41,803 nucleotides of DNA, from the IMG/VR virus record IMGVR_UViG_3300025655_000086, positions 1-41,803 of that record, one strand, 5' to 3'. Below, piece by piece: positions 16,721-26,276 of the stretch (positions are counted from its first letter, which is position 1; every line of letters starts with the position of its first letter). The position numbers and the translations under genes are program-made. Under the pieces are notes generated by a model. It was not told the DNA's origin, made no database searches, and was given only the letters and a program-made list of their open reading frames with translations. The stretch is from a virus.

Positions 16721-19497
16721 TATATTCTAATAGTTTTAAAGAAGCCTTTTTGAGCTTTATAGTTTTTATCTACCTCACTACTATTTAGAGGCTTTGAATA
16801 AAATTTTAAACTACCAATATGTCCACGAAGACCACTAACCACCCCTGATCTGTCTCCACCTAAAAAGTTACCATACTTATACATACCGTCAGTGTAACCG
16901 CCACCAATAATCCATGGTGTATAAAAATTATCTAATTTTGGACCCTGTTTTAGTGTTGTTGGTCCATCAACGGTTGTTTCTGAGTATTCAAAACTATTTT
17001 CTTTTTTAAATGTAGGTACTTGTATCGGTTGTCCTGGACTTACGCCAAAAACATCTGAGAGTGCTGATGTAACGACTAGTGAACCGTCAGCATAAAATTT
17101 TATTTCATTATTTTGAGGATCACATGTTATATCTATTAAAACAAATTGAGATGATACGTTACCGAAATTCGTATTATCTAAATCAACTTTCATTTTGTAA
17201 AATGTAGCTAATTCTTCCTTACACTCATCTTTATTTTTATTTATAAACGATGCTGAAGATAAGTCTCTAGATATTGTTGGGGCTAAGAAAAAACTTAATG
17301 ACGATACTGGATCGTTATCATAGTTATTATTACTATATCCTGTATTTTCTTGTGTAATTCTTCTATCTCTAGTAAATCCACAAAGAACTCCTCTTACAAA
17401 TTGATCTCCCTTATCATTGTTTAGATAATCTAAATCTAATAAATTACCCTCCTCGTCTAGCTGAATAGTATCTTCTGTTTTAGATCCTACATTTTCTGAA
17501 GAGAATAATACTTTTGTTAGAGATGATGTTGTGGAGCTTAACCAGCCAACCTCTCCATCTAAAATATTAGGTACATGAACCCAACATTCCAAAGTAAACC
17601 CTGAAGGACTATAAGTTAAGTCCCTAAATTCTTGAGTTTGTGGAAGTCGTAAGTAAGAACCTAATCCAGAGGCTGCTACTGGATCTGATGATTTATTTTT
17701 TACTATACCCTCTAGGTACGGAATAGCTAGTCCAGAAAAGAAAATAGCAGATGTAGCCGGAGCAACTAATTGTGCATTGTTATACATATTATCTGTTGCA
17801 CAGTTAGTAGTTTTAAAGTTTACTGATGATGGAAGAACAATATCTGTATTTAAAAAGTTATATATTGCAAAAAGACCATCATTAGTTATTTGATCATTTA
17901 AAGAAAGTATAGTTCCGGCATTAACAGACGAGGGTGTGTAAAGTATACTACCCTTACCTACTGTTGGAACTACTAAGTTATCAAAAGTGATTTTTGGTTG
18001 TTTAGAAAAAGTGCTAACAAATTTTGGTTCTATAGGTAGTACAATTCCAGTAACATCACCTTGCTTAAATATTAATTTTTTTTGTTTTTCTAATGCAACG
18101 TAAAAATCATAATTAGCCAAATAAGAAAAATCATTTATAGGTATATTTCCAGGAGCGAACAAGGGTTCTGTCTGTTCCGGGTCAAAAATTTGTGGAGCTT
18201 TTACTGCTATTTCTATTTGTTTTTTACGTTTATTAATTTTTAGATTATGCGCCACAATCTCAGCCGATATTAGTTTTCTTTGATTTATAACTATAGACGA
18301 GTCTTCTCCGTAAGTAGCAATATAATCTACTAAGTCCGCAGACAAATCATAAACATGCTTATCTCTTTGCTGGTTAAGGACTGCTAAGAAGTGATCCTCT
18401 TCGTAATATTTTTTAATACCTACTGAATCATCTATTATCTCTGGATTAAATAAAGCATTCTTTGTTTCATTTAATATTTTTACTGAAATAGCGTCTCCCT
18501 TACCTCCTAAGTTAGCTGGATAATTATATTTCCATAAATCACCAACATCTACAGAAGCGGATAATGAGTTTATTATCGCTAGTACACTATCAGGTATACC
18601 TGATAGTCCTAGTAAGTCTTCGTCAAAACCTCCCTCTAAAGAATCGTAATACAAACCGTCATTACTTAAAACATACTTTCCTTTAAGTGAAACTGGAGGT
18701 TCATAAGTTAATCTAAATACTGAATTTTGTGCATCATCTCCTGCTGTACCATCTAGATTTGGATCAATTAATGGGTATCTTTCAAATTCCGTTCCGTCTA
18801 AAAACTGATCTAATTCTGAAGAGTCTAAAAATTTGGGCTCTAAATCTGGATTTTCTTTTCTTTCAAGAATTATACTTTCTATAGAATCTAATAAAGAATC
18901 AGCAGAATTAATAAATGTAGTAGCATTATTTAGTTTTTGTATATCTCCAGCATATTTTTTATCAAATAATTCATTAATTTGTTGCTGAGACAATGTTGCT
19001 TTTTGTGTAGAGGAGTTTCCTTTTTCAAATGATTTCAATTCATTAAATTTATCTAAACAAGATTTTATAGCATCTATTTGTCCTTTAATCCCTGTATAAT
19101 TTTGATAAATTTGTGCTGCGAAAGTTGATGCGTATTCAAATGCTCCAAGAACACCAGCTAAGTTGTTTAATGCTTTTGTTTGGTCATTATCCAACCCGTA
19201 CCAAGAAGAGTCTGATTTAAATTTAAACAACCCAGAATCTGTATCAAACTCTATTATTCCTGTATCTAAGCTTAGTTTTTTGAAAACTTCTTTAGTTAAT
19301 TCATTTGCTTTAGCTTTAGCGGGAATCACTTGAGACTGTATATCGGAAAGTACTGGACTTGGTAAAATACTTAACACATCTGATGCCAAATTTAATAAAC
19401 AACTAGGCATTCCATAGGACATACCTAAGGCTTGTAGGGCTCCTGTCCCTGTAGTTCCTTTTACTTTTAAAAATACATCTAAATCTATTGCTGCCAT
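16720..19497 (-). CDS. Baseplate structural protein with C-terminal LamG/ConA-like domain
   Basis: This is a 925-residue protein. The N-terminal third is helical and polar (residues 45-230, Lys/Asp/Asn-rich, probably coiled). Residues about 640-915 look like a concanavalin A/laminin-G jellyroll. FTLECWVHVPNI marks the first strand, then come KFYADGSLVVTS and GLRGHIGSLKFYSKPLNSSE, the 'G.ig.l.iy.r.Ls..Ev..ny' ending typical of LamG_3. Such domains bind glycans, so a surface-exposed, host- or matrix-binding part of the baseplate is possible. AGAGG lies a suitable distance before the ATG. The gene sits between the spike and gp25 genes, so a baseplate location is likely. The LamG call is good; the N-terminal function is unknown. 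Confidence 0.65.
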   Translation of the reverse strand: MAAIDLDVFLKVKGTTGTGALQALGMSYGMPSCLLNLASDVLSILPSPVLSDIQSQVIPAKAKANELTKEVFKKLSLDTGIIEFDTDSGLFKFKSDSSWYGLDNDQTKALNNLAGVLGAFEYASTFAAQIYQNYTGIKGQIDAIKSCLDKFNELKSFEKGNSSTQKATLSQQQINELFDKKYAGDIQKLNNATTFINSADSLLDSIESIILERKENPDLEPKFLDSSELDQFLDGTEFERYPLIDPNLDGTAGDDAQNSVFRLTYEPPVSLKGKYVLSNDGLYYDSLEGGFDEDLLGLSGIPDSVLAIINSLSASVDVGDLWKYNYPANLGGKGDAISVKILNETKNALFNPEIIDDSVGIKKYYEEDHFLAVLNQQRDKHVYDLSADLVDYIATYGEDSSIVINQRKLISAEIVAHNLKINKRKKQIEIAVKAPQIFDPEQTEPLFAPGNIPINDFSYLANYDFYVALEKQKKLIFKQGDVTGIVLPIEPKFVSTFSKQPKITFDNLVVPTVGKGSILYTPSSVNAGTILSLNDQITNDGLFAIYNFLNTDIVLPSSVNFKTTNCATDNMYNNAQLVAPATSAIFFSGLAIPYLEGIVKNKSSDPVAASGLGSYLRLPQTQEFRDLTYSPSGFTLECWVHVPNILDGEVGWLSSTTSSLTKVLFSSENVGSKTEDTIQLDEEGNLLDLDYLNNDKGDQFVRGVLCGFTRDRRITQENTGYSNNNYDNDPVSSLSFFLAPTISRDLSSASFINKNKDECKEELATFYKMKVDLDNTNFGNVSSQFVLIDITCDPQNNEIKFYADGSLVVTSALSDVFGVSPGQPIQVPTFKKENSFEYSETTVDGPTTLKQGPKLDNFYTPWIIGGGYTDGMYKYGNFLGGDRSGVVSGLRGHIGSLKFYSKPLNSSEVDKNYKAQKGFFKTIRI

Positions 19498-19509
19498 TTA
19501 ATAACCTCT

Positions 19510-20589
19510 TTAGTATGTAGTTATTCCTTCACTACCGTAAACACTTTCTTCTATATTCGTATTAGTTGTTCCTGGTGATGCGCCTTCGGCTAAACGAATA
19601 GCACTTCCATTTATTTTTGTTTCCCCAGATGAATTTGTATCAATGGTATCCCCCTGTATACCAACCGTCGAACCTTTAATAAAAACCCCATTAACAGCAT
19701 CTATACTTATGTTGTTTTGTGCAATTAAATTTATATTATTACTACTAGTAATAATAATATCTCCATTAGCTGTTCTTATTTGTATTATTTGAGAAGATCC
19801 ATCTTGATTTATAGATTCTATAAATATTCTTCCAGACTCACCTTTTGTAAAAATATGAACATCTTTTCTTTCGCTCTGAATATTTACATTTCCGCATAAT
19901 ACATCTTCTCCCCAATCTTCTCCATGTGCTTTATTGATAAGCTGTAACTCTCTACCACCATCCCCAACTACAATATCAGTCTGTGATTCTCTATTTATAT
20001 ATTTCTGTGGTCCCACACTCTCTACTTCAATAGATCTAGGAGCAAAATACCCAGACTTAGGATTGTCAGTTAGTGTTATTTTACTATGATTACCAGAATC
20101 AATAATAATTGAATCTTCTCCAGGACTATCAGAAAGTTTAACTTTTTTACTAACCATAGACTTTAATTCTACTGATTTATTAAAACTTTTTGGATTATAC
20201 TCCTCTGATATAACCAAGCCTTGGCCGCCAGTCCCCTTTAAACTAAGCCTCATAGGAATCCCTCTGGCTCTATTTAATTTTGGATCTGCTCTTTCTAAAG
20301 GGTTTATTTGAGAATCAGTTATTTTATCTCCAGAGCTTTCATCAATCTCAGGGGAAAACGTCGCTCCTAGATAATAAAAACTGTTAGATCCTGTAGGTTT
20401 ACATACCAAAATCTCAACACCCACTTCAGGAATTGCAATAAAAGCACCTTCAGTATTTGATGCGTATGGGCTTATATAATATACAGGCTCCTCTTCATTT
20501 GTATGTCCATATATTTTAGCCCAAAAAACACCGGCTCTGGTATTATCTGCTTTATCTAAAACTTCTGCTAGATATATATTATTATTCAT
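19510..20589 (-). CDS. 5: Baseplate central spike, gp5/gpV/VgrG-like, without lysozyme domain
   Basis: This is a 359-residue protein. Residues 1-90 resemble the OB-fold of gp5/gpV (YLAEVLDKADNTRAGVFWAKI, then IPEVGVEILVCKPTG). Residues about 215-340 are a run of alternating hydrophobic/polar beta-strands with IQIRTANGDIIITSSNNI and NISIDAVNGVFIKGSTVGI, the trimeric beta-helix of spike proteins. T4 gp5 has a lysozyme domain between these two parts; none is seen here and the length leaves little room for one. The protein should form the membrane-puncturing needle below the hub. It follows the hub gene by 4 bases. The symbol is used in the T4 sense and refers to function and fold. Confidence 0.78.
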   Translation of the reverse strand: MNNNIYLAEVLDKADNTRAGVFWAKIYGHTNEEEPVYYISPYASNTEGAFIAIPEVGVEILVCKPTGSNSFYYLGATFSPEIDESSGDKITDSQINPLERADPKLNRARGIPMRLSLKGTGGQGLVISEEYNPKSFNKSVELKSMVSKKVKLSDSPGEDSIIIDSGNHSKITLTDNPKSGYFAPRSIEVESVGPQKYINRESQTDIVVGDGGRELQLINKAHGEDWGEDVLCGNVNIQSERKDVHIFTKGESGRIFIESINQDGSSQIIQIRTANGDIIITSSNNINLIAQNNISIDAVNGVFIKGSTVGIQGDTIDTNSSGETKINGSAIRLAEGASPGTTNTNIEESVYGSEGITTY

Positions 20590-20593
20590 TTTA

Positions 20594-23206
20594 TTATGAT
20601 TCTGTGTTTACTTTTACTAATGAAAATTCGGATGAGATGTCTGACGTTGTTATTTTATGTTTATACCCTATGATATTATACAATCCACTAAAAAATGAAT
20701 TTAATATAGATCTAGGGGGTTTAATTGATTGAGAAATATCTACATCTTGAGCAAAAACTAAACAAGGTCTATCTAATACAGATCCCGAAGTTTTTGATAA
20801 GTGAAACATAGGTAATGTTTGTATATTAAGCCTTAAAGCTTCTCTATATAATTTATTACCAAGTTCAGCAATTATACTTTCTGGATTTCCTGGCAACGCT
20901 TGTTTTATCTGTAAATAGGATTTGTAATTCTCTTCTGAAAACTGATCTACCAAATTAGCGTATTTTTTTGCCGCATTAATATTATTTTCTCCTTTAACTT
21001 TTGTTATTAATTCCTTAGACAATTTTGCTGCTAAAGTTTGTATAATTTCATTTTTTTCACTATCTCCTAAACCCTTTGAATAGTTTAAATTAACTAAGAA
21101 TCCTATAGCCGCACCTTCTGTTGTTGTCTCGAAATTGGCAAAACCGTCAGACATTATACCCTCAGCCACCGCCGAAGATTTTCTTTCTACTTCTTTTCTA
21201 AAACCAGTTTTCAAAAAATTTAAATATATTGGAGCAAAATTAAATTTTAATTTTAATATATTTGGGTTTTTTGTATTATATCTAAAAACTGGTATTTGTT
21301 CTTTTTGAATATACTCAATTTCTTGTTCTGTGAATTGCTCGTCCCTGTAAGCAAACTTATCAGGAATATATGAAGGATCTCCAAAAGAGCCTATTAGATT
21401 TTCTTTTTTTGAATAAAGTAAATCTCTTATTTTAAAATTATAATTTTTGTTAAATAATACGGCTTTATCCACAGGATGAAGTGGGACTGCCTGCTCCACC
21501 GCTAATAAATATTCTTCTTTAGAAAATTGATTATTTTGTAAAGTAGCGTCAGATGTGTTTTGTAAACCAACTTGAGTTTTTATAAAATCATCATTTAAAA
21601 AGTTAATATTCTTTTGTGTTAAAGCTGTTTTTGCTTTTTGTTTAAATTCATAAATACTATCTTCTTTTTTGTTTATATTAATACCGCCATACAAATATTC
21701 TCTAATTAAAGTCTTATCTCCAAAAATAACAACGTCATTATAATTATTAAACGTATCATATCCTCCAAAAAGTAACTGATTTTTATAATCACTAGATGAC
21801 CATAGTTTCTTTACAAACTCATTTGTTTCTGAAATATAGATAACCTCTAAAGGGTAGTTGCTAGTTATCTTTTCTCTTATAGAGGATATAACATTATTTA
21901 ATGTCTTTTGGTGATCAAAAAATCCAAAAGAGTCTATAGAATCTAATGTTGATCTAAACTCATTATCTGTAAAAAAACTATTAAAGCTTTCAGAAAAGTC
22001 TTTAAATTTTTCAATATTCTTCTTCAATCCCACCAAACCAAAAGGTATAGTGGGCTGATTAGTTTCATCTTCTTTTTTTATTTTTTTTAATTTTAAATTA
22101 AAAGAATCTAAAACAGATATTAAAAAAGAATTATACGAAGATAAGGCTGCTATTTTTTTTGGGTGAAACTCTTCACTCTTTGCTGTAGACCCTAAGTTAA
22201 TACTTTTAGCTGGTTTATTAGTATTTATTTTAGATGTGGAGGTTTGATCGTTTAAATACTTCCTAGATAATAAGTTTAAATTAGGCAATAACACAATAAC
22301 ATTTGGAGTTTGTGTGACGTTTTGTATGTAGGATCTAATAGTATCAACTACAATAGAGTGGACATCAATATTATTTATTAAATTAGCTAAATCAGGTAAT
22401 TCTAATTCTTTTAAAAATTTTACAAAATTTTCGTCATATTTTTTAATATCTTGATAAATATTAAAACCCACAACACTTTGTTTTTCAGGATAATTTACTA
22501 CAGGGTTGTATATGGGTTTTGAATTATTTAACGCATTTTTAAAATTAATAGGTCTAGAATGTCCAGAAGCAACTTGAGTTAATCCTCCTAAATTTAAATT
22601 TACAATTTCATTTTCTGCTCCTCTATTTTGATTAATTATTAATGATTTAGATGATGCAATAAGTTTTAAAGTAATTTTTTTTGGACCTTTAACCTCCACA
22701 TTCGCCCCAGAAATAATTGTTCTATGTGGTCCAGACCAAGTATCAAAATTTTGTCCAACCCCATAAACAATATAAATTTCTTTTTCTCCAAAAGACTCTA
22801 AATAATTTTTTTTAAACTCTGCTTGCCCGGCTTTCCCTAATTTGGAAATACTCTGTTTTGTTATTACTTTTTCTCTTACAACAACTCCATTTTCTGTAGA
22901 GTACTTTATTCCTTCTGGTTGAGTAAATCCTGCTATATTTTTAACTAGAGAATCAGAAAAAAAGTTAGTTTCAAATTCGTTCTTAGGATCAATAAAACTT
23001 ATAGTAAATACAGGACCATCGCCATAACCAAAACTATGCTCAAAAGAAATTAAATTTGCACTCCCTTTATTTGAAAATAATAAAAGATTTTTATTGTTTG
23101 ATGCAACATTAAACAGATCTTTTGGAGTGTTTCCTGTTTTTTTAAATAAGGTTAATAGTGCTTCCTTATCAGAAGACAATAGTATAAATGCTGCGGGTAT
23201 CTTCAT
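20594..23206 (-). CDS. Putative baseplate hub protein (gp27/gpD position)
   Basis: This is an 870-residue protein encoded between the gp53-type wedge gene and the gp5-type spike gene, which is where the hub (T4 gp27, P2 gpD) would be expected. Residues 45-75 carry FEHSFGYGDGPVFTISFIDP, a beta-rich stretch of the kind seen in hub proteins. Residues about 140-180 have IYIVYGVGQNFDTWSGPHRT followed by strands ending in TLKLIAS. The remainder is long, Lys/Asn-rich and partly helical, so the protein is more than twice the length of T4 gp27. The start overlaps the previous stop (TAATG). The assignment rests on position and style; a fold search would be decisive. Confidence 0.55.
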   Translation of the reverse strand: MKIPAAFILLSSDKEALLTLFKKTGNTPKDLFNVASNNKNLLLFSNKGSANLISFEHSFGYGDGPVFTISFIDPKNEFETNFFSDSLVKNIAGFTQPEGIKYSTENGVVVREKVITKQSISKLGKAGQAEFKKNYLESFGEKEIYIVYGVGQNFDTWSGPHRTIISGANVEVKGPKKITLKLIASSKSLIINQNRGAENEIVNLNLGGLTQVASGHSRPINFKNALNNSKPIYNPVVNYPEKQSVVGFNIYQDIKKYDENFVKFLKELELPDLANLINNIDVHSIVVDTIRSYIQNVTQTPNVIVLLPNLNLLSRKYLNDQTSTSKINTNKPAKSINLGSTAKSEEFHPKKIAALSSYNSFLISVLDSFNLKLKKIKKEDETNQPTIPFGLVGLKKNIEKFKDFSESFNSFFTDNEFRSTLDSIDSFGFFDHQKTLNNVISSIREKITSNYPLEVIYISETNEFVKKLWSSSDYKNQLLFGGYDTFNNYNDVVIFGDKTLIREYLYGGININKKEDSIYEFKQKAKTALTQKNINFLNDDFIKTQVGLQNTSDATLQNNQFSKEEYLLAVEQAVPLHPVDKAVLFNKNYNFKIRDLLYSKKENLIGSFGDPSYIPDKFAYRDEQFTEQEIEYIQKEQIPVFRYNTKNPNILKLKFNFAPIYLNFLKTGFRKEVERKSSAVAEGIMSDGFANFETTTEGAAIGFLVNLNYSKGLGDSEKNEIIQTLAAKLSKELITKVKGENNINAAKKYANLVDQFSEENYKSYLQIKQALPGNPESIIAELGNKLYREALRLNIQTLPMFHLSKTSGSVLDRPCLVFAQDVDISQSIKPPRSILNSFFSGLYNIIGYKHKITTSDISSEFSLVKVNTES

Positions 23207-23511
23207 TAGAATTTAGGTATTTTTATTCTTTGGCCTACAAAAAAGCCTTCCATAGGATCATAAATATTATTAACTAACATTAATAACCAGTAATATCCTG
23301 GATCTCCATAAAATACATTAGAAATCAGGTCAGGTCTATGCTCATATCCTGTAGGAACAAAACCTATTTCATAGTCATAAATATTGTTTATATTTTCTAA
23401 TATAGTATCGAATACCTCAGAATTAACTATTGTTGTAGTTTTTTTTCCTCTATGAACAACTTCTACAGAATCAAAAGAATAAGGACCTTTATCACTTCCC
23501 AAAGCTGCCAT
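23206..23511 (-). CDS. 53: Baseplate wedge subunit gp53-like with LysM-type end
   Basis: This is a 101-residue protein. The second half, EHRPDLISNVFYGDPGYYWL followed by MLVNNIYDPMEGF and GQRIKIP, matches the gp53 pattern in which a tyrosine/aspartate-rich LysM-like segment ends in 'nnI.dP......G..i.IP'. In T4, gp53 clamps neighbouring wedges together. The protein is about half the length of T4 gp53, keeping mainly the LysM-like part. It is located between the tube-junction and hub genes and overlaps both by one base (TAATG at each end). The identification is good; whether it performs the full gp53 role is not certain. Confidence 0.8.
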   Translation of the reverse strand: MAALGSDKGPYSFDSVEVVHRGKKTTTIVNSEVFDTILENINNIYDYEIGFVPTGYEHRPDLISNVFYGDPGYYWLLMLVNNIYDPMEGFFVGQRIKIPKF

Positions 23512-24503
23512 TATAATATCCCCTCATAACCTGGATCCATACTATTAGTATCTCCTAAAATCACAGATTCCCAACCTGCTAAATTATCTCTCTTAACTGG
23601 GTTTTGGTTTTCTTTGGGTTTAAAATCACCGAAATCCCCTGTTCTAAATTCTTCTAAATCTAATGTAAATTTTAATTTTCTAGGAAGTAAGGTATCAATG
23701 TCATACCCAGCTACCTCATCATAGTCTAAAGAATAATTTGTACAAATACATGGGACATCTTGATATAAAATTCCATGACGCAACCTTATTATTGGAGGAC
23801 CAAATAATGGATTTGTAGAATAATTAACGACACTAGCTCTAATTAGATTAGTCCAGTATATTATAAGATCTATAATTTGATTTTTTTTATTATAATTTGA
23901 AGATGCTATATCTGCGGAGCTTTGTACGATTGCTGCTGTTGCTATTATATTTAAATAATTTATATTTGGAGATATTAAAGAATTATTAAAGTTTACCCCA
24001 TATCTCTCTGTAAGAACAGCCGACTCTTTGACGGTTATGCCTTGAGCAATCCAATCAGTATTTAATAATTGATTTGCAGTTTCTTTAGCTAATTTTTTTG
24101 TATAGTCTGTTCCTAACAAAAATGCCATAGAATTTGGAGTCTTTGTAGTACCAATAGGGTTAGTAAATTTTTCTTTCTCTGATAAAATATTTTCTTTACT
24201 CAATGCATATCTCATATATTTGTCTTTAGTTACTTCTGGGTGTTCTTCAAGTATATGAGGTAATGTCATTGTAAAGCTTAGTTTTATCTTTCTAGAATCC
24301 GCTCCAAGATAACTGTATAGATTACTAGATCTAGAAATTAGGGAGTATTTTTGATAATTTGCTTTTTTGCTTTCTTTTATTTTTATATTTTCAAAAAAAG
24401 GAAACTCAACAACATAATAATTACTTTCCATCTCTCCTGGAAAGTAGAATAAAAGTTTTGATCTTTCTGGAAGTGATCTGTCTATTATATTTGAATTCGC
24501 CAT
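23511..24503 (-). CDS. Baseplate-tail tube junction protein (gp48/gp54-like candidate)
   Basis: This is a 330-residue protein encoded immediately after the tape measure gene and before gp53. In contractile tails this is the place of the proteins that cap the baseplate and start the tube (T4 gp48 and gp54). Near the start it has LLFYFPGEMESNYYVVEFPF followed by a tube-like strand ending KIKLSFTMTLP at about residues 70-80. The C-terminal part has DVPCICTNYSLDYDEVAGYD, then LLPRKLKFTLDLEEFRTGDF, an arrangement like the closing beta-hairpin of tube/tube-initiator folds. The call is based on position and beta-strand pattern, not on a decisive motif. It starts 4 bases after the tape measure stop. 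Confidence 0.55.
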   Translation of the reverse strand: MANSNIIDRSLPERSKLLFYFPGEMESNYYVVEFPFFENIKIKESKKANYQKYSLISRSSNLYSYLGADSRKIKLSFTMTLPHILEEHPEVTKDKYMRYALSKENILSEKEKFTNPIGTTKTPNSMAFLLGTDYTKKLAKETANQLLNTDWIAQGITVKESAVLTERYGVNFNNSLISPNINYLNIIATAAIVQSSADIASSNYNKKNQIIDLIIYWTNLIRASVVNYSTNPLFGPPIIRLRHGILYQDVPCICTNYSLDYDEVAGYDIDTLLPRKLKFTLDLEEFRTGDFGDFKPKENQNPVKRDNLAGWESVILGDTNSMDPGYEGIL

Positions 24504-24507
24504 TTAA

Positions 24508-26268
24508 CTACATATTCCCTTGAATTAATCTTTTCGATGATTCTGTGGTTTCTATTAATTGTTGTGTTAGCATGTTACTTTGTTGCAGTTCTTCTAACAA
24601 ACTAAGGGTGTTGTCTTCTGGACCTGAAATACCTAGAATTCTCTCTATAGAACTTCCTAAAACACTTACTGTTTCATTTAAAAATCTCGGTCCTGTATCC
24701 TCTGGTTCTTGAGTTTTTCTGTTTATTTCGGCTGTGTTCTCTTTTGTAGATTCACTGGATTGAACTAATCCTCCTAAAAACTTACCATCTTGTTCAGTTT
24801 GCCTATTAAGTTCCGCCATTAACTGATCGTGATTTAATTTTTGTAGTTCAAGTTCTCTTTTTGCAGCAGCGGCAGCCGCTACTTGGTCATTTTTTTCTTC
24901 TGGTGGTTTTGGAATATTAATGTCTTCTTCTTCTTTATCACTAAACCAAGAAAACCATGCTTTAGCAGAAGCTATCGCCGCAACTAAAGCAATTAGAGCA
25001 CCTACTGCTAGATATACCGGACTAAATAAGGCAGCAAGGACTACACCTATAGGTATTAATGTAAGGGTAGCTAAACCAACTACAGCTCCTACAAATATAG
25101 ATGTGGCCATTTTTATATCTGAAAATATATTTTTAAATTTATCAGAAATACTTAATCCAAAATCTTTTATTTTATTTTTTAAATTATCTAACCCTACTCT
25201 AGATTCTTCAAATTTTTGTTTAACTTTTAAAACAATACCTTGAAGTCCTCCCAAAGATAAATAAAATATTATTGCTTTATCTATTAAATTTTTAAGTTGA
25301 TCAGATACAAAACCACCTATACCTTGTGCAAGAGGTAATATAATATTATATAAGAACGAAAAAGATTCTGTCAAAGGTAACAAGGCTTCGTCTTTTACTA
25401 TTGATAATATATTACCGAAATCAGCAGTCTGTTCTTTAGCTAACTCATCACGGGCACCTAAATTTTCAGCTATTGTTGTAAATTTAATTGCTTCGTTTCC
25501 AAAAATTTCCGAAGCAATTCCTATTTTATAAAATCCCTGACTCGCATCCCCAGCCACACCTTTAAAAGTTTCAGAAGCTTTTACAAATGCATCTTTTAAT
25601 ATTTTTTGTGCTTCTGCTGAATCCTTCGCTGCTGATAACCTTTCTCTAACATCTCCTATACCTAGCATTGTAAGTCTTTCATAACCCTTAATGCTAGTAT
25701 CCATTACTAACTTCATAACCGATTGTAAAGGTCCAGCTAATTGTGGACCTAATTCAGATTGAAGCGTAGCCATAGCAGCAGTAACCTTATCTCCCATACC
25801 AGCCAACTTTTGCGCCGGGAATGTTGCTGCTAGAGCGTCAACAGCATCTACAAGCTTATCGGTTGATACCCCGTACATAGCTCCCGATTCTAGTATGTTA
25901 TCAGATAGATTATTTGTCTGATCCCTGGACAAGCCTAAACTTGCCTCTAAATCTGCCATAACCTTAGCAGTATTCGCGTTTTGAGTTCCTGTTAATCTTT
26001 GTTGATTTATTAATCCTGATATTCCAGCGGTGTTTCCTTGAAGACCAGCTTCCATTGCTGCTATCCCAGCAGCAAACCTCTCCTCAATACTCCCACGAAG
26101 GTTGTTTATAGAAGGTCCTAAAGTATCTCTAGTCTGTGCGTAAGTTCTACCTAAAGCTAAGGATGTTTTTTGCGCCGTATCGGCAAAAGACAACGCATCT
26201 TTTAAGCTTTTAGTAAGCTCACTCATTGCGGTAGTAAGACCACCTATAACTACATCAGACAATACCAT
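24508..26268 (-). CDS. Tail tape measure protein
   Basis: This is a 586-residue protein, close to T4 gp29 (590 residues), so a tail of roughly T4 length is expected. It is mainly helical and Ala-rich. Residues 1-240 contain phased helices, including LVDAVDALAATFPAQKLAGM and a conserved-looking GIASEIFGNEAIKF segment at 249-263. Residues about 389-440 form two or three hydrophobic helices (IFVGAVVGLATLTLIPIGVV and following), as expected for the part inserted into the host membrane after ejection. The rest is polar with coiled-coil character. It is preceded by an unknown 128-residue gene and followed by tube-junction, wedge and hub genes. Confidence 0.82.
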   Translation of the reverse strand: MVLSDVVIGGLTTAMSELTKSLKDALSFADTAQKTSLALGRTYAQTRDTLGPSINNLRGSIEERFAAGIAAMEAGLQGNTAGISGLINQQRLTGTQNANTAKVMADLEASLGLSRDQTNNLSDNILESGAMYGVSTDKLVDAVDALAATFPAQKLAGMGDKVTAAMATLQSELGPQLAGPLQSVMKLVMDTSIKGYERLTMLGIGDVRERLSAAKDSAEAQKILKDAFVKASETFKGVAGDASQGFYKIGIASEIFGNEAIKFTTIAENLGARDELAKEQTADFGNILSIVKDEALLPLTESFSFLYNIILPLAQGIGGFVSDQLKNLIDKAIIFYLSLGGLQGIVLKVKQKFEESRVGLDNLKNKIKDFGLSISDKFKNIFSDIKMATSIFVGAVVGLATLTLIPIGVVLAALFSPVYLAVGALIALVAAIASAKAWFSWFSDKEEEDINIPKPPEEKNDQVAAAAAAKRELELQKLNHDQLMAELNRQTEQDGKFLGGLVQSSESTKENTAEINRKTQEPEDTGPRFLNETVSVLGSSIERILGISGPEDNTLSLLEELQQSNMLTQQLIETTESSKRLIQGNM

Positions 26269-26276
26269 AAACTTTA

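Noticed and set aside
20001-20012. TATTTATA (late-promoter-like on the minus strand) within the spike gene
   Set aside because: It is inside a coding region, far from any gene start, and such strings are expected by chance in AT-rich DNA.
24920-25243. Plus-strand open frame of 107 codons opposite the tape measure gene
   Set aside because: It is antisense to a clearly coding region with hydrophobic helices; the composition is a mirror of that gene and there is no start signal.
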